Positions 60,646 to 64,000 of a stretch of 64,000 nt of DNA are shown here, piece by piece. The stretch comes from Yinghuangia sp035454725 (GTDB lineage: Bacteria; Actinomycetota; Actinomycetes; Streptomycetales; Streptomycetaceae). Every line of letters begins with the position of its first letter. The first letter of the stretch is position 1. The stretch is taken from positions 1 to 64,000 of the forward strand of contig NZ_JBPKBI010000008.1 in the NCBI RefSeq assembly GCF_051388935.1, given 5' to 3'. The translations under genes and the position numbers were made by a program. The notes under the pieces were generated by a model. The model worked only from the letters and a program-made list of their open reading frames with translations, ran no database searches and was not told the origin of the DNA.

Positions 60646-61566
60646 GTGCCCATATTCGGTGCTGAGACCACTGCCGACGAAGTCATCGCCGGTATCGATC
60701 TGACCGGCAAGGTCGCCGTCGTCACCGGGGCGACCTCGGGGCTGGGGGCGGAGACCGTCCGCGCGCTGTCCGGCGCCGGCGCACACGTCGTCGCGACCGC
60801 GCGTGACGCGGCCAAGGCCGCCGAGGTGGTCGCCTCCCTGGGCGGAGACGGCCGCTCCGTCGAAGGCGGAGTCCTCGACCTCGGCTCGACGGCCTCGGTA
60901 CGCGAATTCGCCGCGTGGCTGCTCGACCGCCATCCGCGCATCGACATCCTCGTCAACAACGCCGGCGTCATGGCCACGCCGTTCGGCCGCACCGCGGACG
61001 GCTTCGAGCTCCAGTTCGGCACGAACCATCTCGGCCACTTCCTGCTGACGAACCTGCTGACCCCCGCCCTGCTGCGCGGCGCCCCCTCCCGAGTCGTCAA
61101 CCTCAGCTCGGCGGGCCACCGGGTCAGCGACATCCTGTGGGACGACCCGAACTTCGAGACCACCGACTACCATCCGTGGGTGGCGTACGGGCAGTCCAAG
61201 ACCGCCAACGTGCTGTTCACCGTCGAGCTCGACCGTCGTCTCGCGGAACGCGGTGTCCGTGCGTACGCCGTGCACCCCGGATCGGTCAGGACCAACCTGG
61301 GGCGTCACCTCGGTGCCGAGGAAAGCGCCGCGATGCTGGAGCGGGCGACACGGTCCGAGGCACACCGGGCGAAGTCCGTGGTGGAGGGCGCCGCGACCCA
61401 GGTGTGGGCCGCGACCGCCGCCGAACTCGCCGACCAGGGCGGCATTTACGTCGAGGACTGCGGCGTCAGCGAGCAGTATCGTGCGTGGGCACGCGACCCC
61501 GAGGCGGCGGTCCGACTGTGGGCGATGTCCGAGGAGCTGCTGGGCGAGAAGTTCCCGCCGGCCTGA
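60646..61566 (+). CDS. SDR family oxidoreductase (retinol dehydrogenase-like)
   Basis: A 306-residue SDR of the extended retinol-dehydrogenase-like type. The GTG at 60646 has AGGAG 5 bases upstream. It has TGATSGLGAET, NNAGVMATPF, FGTNHLGHFLLTNLL, the VNLSSAGH serine segment, YGQSK with the catalytic Tyr and Lys, and a VHPGSVRTNLGRH segment. Family members reduce or oxidise lipophilic aldehydes and ketones. A 12-bp terminator hairpin follows at 61589-61620. Confidence 0.92.
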   Translation: MPIFGAETTADEVIAGIDLTGKVAVVTGATSGLGAETVRALSGAGAHVVATARDAAKAAEVVASLGGDGRSVEGGVLDLGSTASVREFAAWLLDRHPRIDILVNNAGVMATPFGRTADGFELQFGTNHLGHFLLTNLLTPALLRGAPSRVVNLSSAGHRVSDILWDDPNFETTDYHPWVAYGQSKTANVLFTVELDRRLAERGVRAYAVHPGSVRTNLGRHLGAEESAAMLERATRSEAHRAKSVVEGAATQVWAATAAELADQGGIYVEDCGVSEQYRAWARDPEAAVRLWAMSEELLGEKFPPA

Positions 61567-61923
61567 ACAAAAGGTGCGGACCGGAGGCGGGCCCGTGGAC
61601 GGGGGGATGTCCACGGGCCCATCCGATGCCGGCGTTGCGCCGGAGGCGCGCTTCGCCGGTCCTCCCGTCCTGCGGCCGGGCCGCGGGACGGCGGTTTCGG
61701 GGGCTACGGGGTCCGCCCGGACACACGGGAGGTACGCCATTCCCTGCCCTCGGGTTCGCGAATTGGCCCAGGCCACTCGACGACGATTGGCCCTTGGAGC
61801 GCGCGACGCGGGGGCCAAGACTGGGGGCACCGAGGGCGGAAAGGGCACGGCCGGGGCATACATCGCCGAGTGTCCGGTTCGCGACGTGCGGCCCTCGGCC
61901 CCCGTGCCGAGGAGGTGCCCACG
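61567..61923. other. Intergenic region with terminator at its left end
   Basis: After the SDR terminator, no supported gene until the small membrane protein at 61924, whose ribosome binding site GAGGAGGTG lies just upstream of its ATG. Confidence 0.4.
61589..61620 (+). terminator. Perfect 12-bp hairpin terminator
   Basis: The arms 61589-61600 (GGGCCCGTGGAC) and 61609-61620 pair fully with an eight-base loop, 22 bases after the SDR stop. Confidence 0.75.
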
Positions 61924-62175
61924 ATGGAGACCGGAACAGCTTTTCTGCTCTTGGCCGTTCTCATTGCCGTGGTGATCCTCGGCCGGCTCCTCGGAGCGGA
62001 CGCGCGAGGTTCCCGACGCCGCGCGTGGGTGCGCGAGCGGGCTCGGCGCCAAGTGGCCCTGTGGGACTCCTTTTTCGCCGCCAACCAGCCCTGGCACGCC
62101 ACCGAAACCGACGAACCCCACGGGACGGGCGACAACGACGGCCTGTGCATCGGCCGGTCGCGCGACGGCTTCTGA
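61924..62175 (+). CDS. Small single-span membrane protein
   Basis: An 83-residue protein from the ATG at 61924 with GAGGAGGTG upstream. One N-terminal membrane segment (AFLLLAVLIAVVILGRLLGA) is followed by a basic, then acidic, cytoplasmic tail (WDSFFAANQPWHATETDEPH). No family was recognised. Confidence 0.65.
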   Translation: METGTAFLLLAVLIAVVILGRLLGADARGSRRRAWVRERARRQVALWDSFFAANQPWHATETDEPHGTGDNDGLCIGRSRDGF

Positions 62176-62393
62176 GCGCCGCGCCGACCCCGCCCACGGT
62201 GGTCGACCCGCGCACGCCGACGGCAGAAATCGGCCACCTGCACGCATCCCGCCGGTCTGACGGGTGAACGCCCGGCGAAGTCCTCCCGCATGCGGCCGTC
62301 CGGCGCTACCATCCGCGCGTACGACCGATCGGGCACCCGTGAGCTGCGACGACGCCCGGTTCCGGACGCAGCCCTCGGGGGGTCACCGGCATC

Positions 62394-63965
62394 ATGTTCG
62401 ACCGGGTACGCAAGCGCGGCGCGTCCGCACGTACCACCGTTGCGGCGGCAGCCGCCGCGATCGCTCTGCTCCTCGGCACGGCGCCGGCCACTCCCGCGGC
62501 CACCGTCCCCGCGGTCGTCACGACGCAGCAGGAAGTCGTCGTCACCCAGACCGGCCACAACAGCGTCACCGTGCCCGCCGACGCGACATCCGTCCGTGTC
62601 ACGCTGTTCGGCGCCGCGAGCGACGACGGGGATCCGGGCGAGATCGCCACCGGCAACGCCGCGATCAGCGAATCCGGCCGACTGCGCCCCGGACAGACCG
62701 TGATGGTCTTCATCGCCTCGACCGGCACCGTGTTCGGGCCCTCGATCTTCGAACCCTGGCTGACCGCCGCCGGCGGCGACGCGTCGGAAACGTCGCCGCC
62801 CGATGCGCAGATGTTCCCGGACGCGACGACGCAGCAGGACGCCAATACCGGGCCAGGACGCGCGCAGTTGGTCTTCACCGTCCCGGTGGGCGACATCGGC
62901 GGGCTGCCCACCGGAGTCGACTTCGGTCCCGTCATAGCGCCCGGCGGGGCCTTGCGGCACGTCCCGGTGGGCAGCAGTGGGGGCGCGCCGCTGACGCTTA
63001 CCTCGGTCACCGCCACGCCGCCGTTCTCCGTCGACGTCACCGGCACCACGTGCACCGCGTCCGCACCCGTCCCGATCGGAGGCAATTGCAGCGTCGCAGT
63101 GCAGGTCACCCTGACCGGCCGCGGTCCGGTCACCGGCATGCTCACGTTCACCGGCAACATCCCCGGCGGTTCGCGCACGGTCGCGCTGGCCGCGAACGGC
63201 GTCACCGTCCCGGGGCCGCCGGCCGCGTTGACCGTGACGCCCGGTGACGCGCAGGCCGTACTGTCCTGGCTGCCGCCCGCCGACGACGGCGGGACCGCGC
63301 TGACGGGGTATCAGATCTACCGGTCGAGCGGTCAGCAGCCGACGCCGATGCTGGTCGGGACGGTCGGACCGGCGACCCAGATCCACACGGACGCCGGGCT
63401 GGCGCAGAACATCGCGTACACCTATGTCGTCCGCGCGGTCAACGCTGCCGGCTTCTCGCCCGCCTCGCCGCCCGCCGCCGCGACTCCCGTGCCGGGCCTC
63501 GCGGTCACCACCGCCTCGCTCGCAGACGCGACAGCCGACGTCGGCTACAGCCTGCGCCTTCAGGCCGCGGGAGGTATTGCCCCGTACCGGTGGTCCGTCG
63601 ACGGCACGCTGCCGAGCGGGCTCGTGCTCGATCCCGACACCGGGGAGCTCAGCGGCACCCCGATGACGGCCGGCGGCTTCGCGTTCACCGTCCGCGTCGC
63701 GGACAGTGCGACGCCGGCGCGCGAAGCCGACCGCGCGCTGACCCTGACCGTGCGGTCCGCGCCGACGCCGGCCGAGCCCGCCCCCAGCGCTGCCGGTCCG
63801 GGTGACACGCAGGCGGGGCGCACACCGGCCATGGACGGCGACGACGGCGACGGCGGATCGGACGCGGCGCTCTGGGCATGGGCGCTTTTGGGCGTGGTCG
63901 GCGTCATCGGTGCGATTGTGGCGATCCGCCGCCTGCGCGCGGCGCGGGCGGGAACGCGCGGGTGA
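62394..63965 (+). CDS. Surface-anchored protein with FN3 and putative Ig-like domains
   Basis: A 523-residue exported protein. A signal peptide (to about residue 35, TAPATPAA) precedes an N-terminal Thr/Val-rich domain. A choice-of-anchor-like beta domain (FSVDVTGTTCTASAPVPIGG) follows with two cysteines. A fibronectin type III domain (about 279-370, PGPPAALTVTPGDAQAVLSW...GYQIYRSS...YVVRAVNAAG) and a putative Ig-like domain (PYRWSVDGTLPSGLVLDPDTGELSG) come next. A C-terminal membrane span (LWAWALLGVVGVIGAIVAI) with a basic end anchors it. It may act in adhesion or glycan binding. Confidence 0.88.
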   Translation: MFDRVRKRGASARTTVAAAAAAIALLLGTAPATPAATVPAVVTTQQEVVVTQTGHNSVTVPADATSVRVTLFGAASDDGDPGEIATGNAAISESGRLRPGQTVMVFIASTGTVFGPSIFEPWLTAAGGDASETSPPDAQMFPDATTQQDANTGPGRAQLVFTVPVGDIGGLPTGVDFGPVIAPGGALRHVPVGSSGGAPLTLTSVTATPPFSVDVTGTTCTASAPVPIGGNCSVAVQVTLTGRGPVTGMLTFTGNIPGGSRTVALAANGVTVPGPPAALTVTPGDAQAVLSWLPPADDGGTALTGYQIYRSSGQQPTPMLVGTVGPATQIHTDAGLAQNIAYTYVVRAVNAAGFSPASPPAAATPVPGLAVTTASLADATADVGYSLRLQAAGGIAPYRWSVDGTLPSGLVLDPDTGELSGTPMTAGGFAFTVRVADSATPAREADRALTLTVRSAPTPAEPAPSAAGPGDTQAGRTPAMDGDDGDGGSDAALWAWALLGVVGVIGAIVAIRRLRAARAGTRG

Positions 63966-64000
63966 CCGCCACCCCGGGCCGTACTAATGTCTGGTCTTTG

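Overview
The window is very GC-rich actinomycete DNA, most likely from Streptomyces or a close relative. Rodlin and conservon genes with a CYP157-type P450, many GTG/TTG starts, purine-rich ribosome binding sites and an XRE regulator beside small accessory genes all point that way. It is draft sequence. It begins in a C run and has two N gaps (39777-39829 and 49236-49307), both of which look like scaffolding or read artefacts.

Left part (1-5438): an amidohydrolase lacking the usual HxH metal motif, a frameshifted phosphotransferase, a conserved small protein, two overlapping tiny genes, and an XRE regulator whose C-terminus seems damaged.

Catabolic island (5650-31019): a leftward operon (aldehyde dehydrogenase, carboxymuconolactone-decarboxylase-like protein, 3-hydroxyisobutyrate-dehydrogenase-like protein, CaiB CoA-transferase); a second aldehyde dehydrogenase preceded by a 17-residue leader ORF; a SpoIIE/GAF phosphatase; a GAF-PucR regulator divergent from a two-subunit 3-oxoacid CoA-transferase; an acyl-CoA dehydrogenase-SDR-GntR operon; and a roughly 10 kb, nine-gene operon (enoyl-CoA hydratase, paired acyl-CoA dehydrogenases, FadD3-like ligase, CaiB, second hydratase, thiolase, acyl-CoA dehydrogenase, SDR). 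Together these could activate, desaturate, hydrate and cleave an unusual branched or cyclic carboxylic acid. Two short promoter motifs recur across the island, one at four promoters and one at two, suggesting a local regulon. The long operon ends in an array of three 68-bp palindromic hairpin units.

Central part (31475-41633): a single-domain glycogen-binding-like protein, a two-HTH regulator, a zinc-ribbon-like protein, then a class I terpene synthase with its P450. These face, across a strong bidirectional terminator, a conservon (histidine kinase, roadblock, DUF742, GTPase) that carries a CYP157-like P450 without the EXXR motif.

Right part (42663-64000): a small membrane protein/phosphoribosyltransferase operon, a rodlin, an AIM24-family protein, a membrane glycosyltransferase, a class V aminotransferase, a cupin divergent from a MaoC hydratase, a DUF6891-like protein, a fused asymmetric ABC exporter of 1285 residues, a polysaccharide deacetylase lipoprotein, a tiny secreted protein, an XRE regulator divergent from a methionine aminopeptidase across 14-bp tandem repeats, two divergent SDRs around a palindromic operator, a small membrane protein and a large surface-anchored FN3/Ig-like protein. 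No tRNA, rRNA, insertion sequence or CRISPR array was seen.
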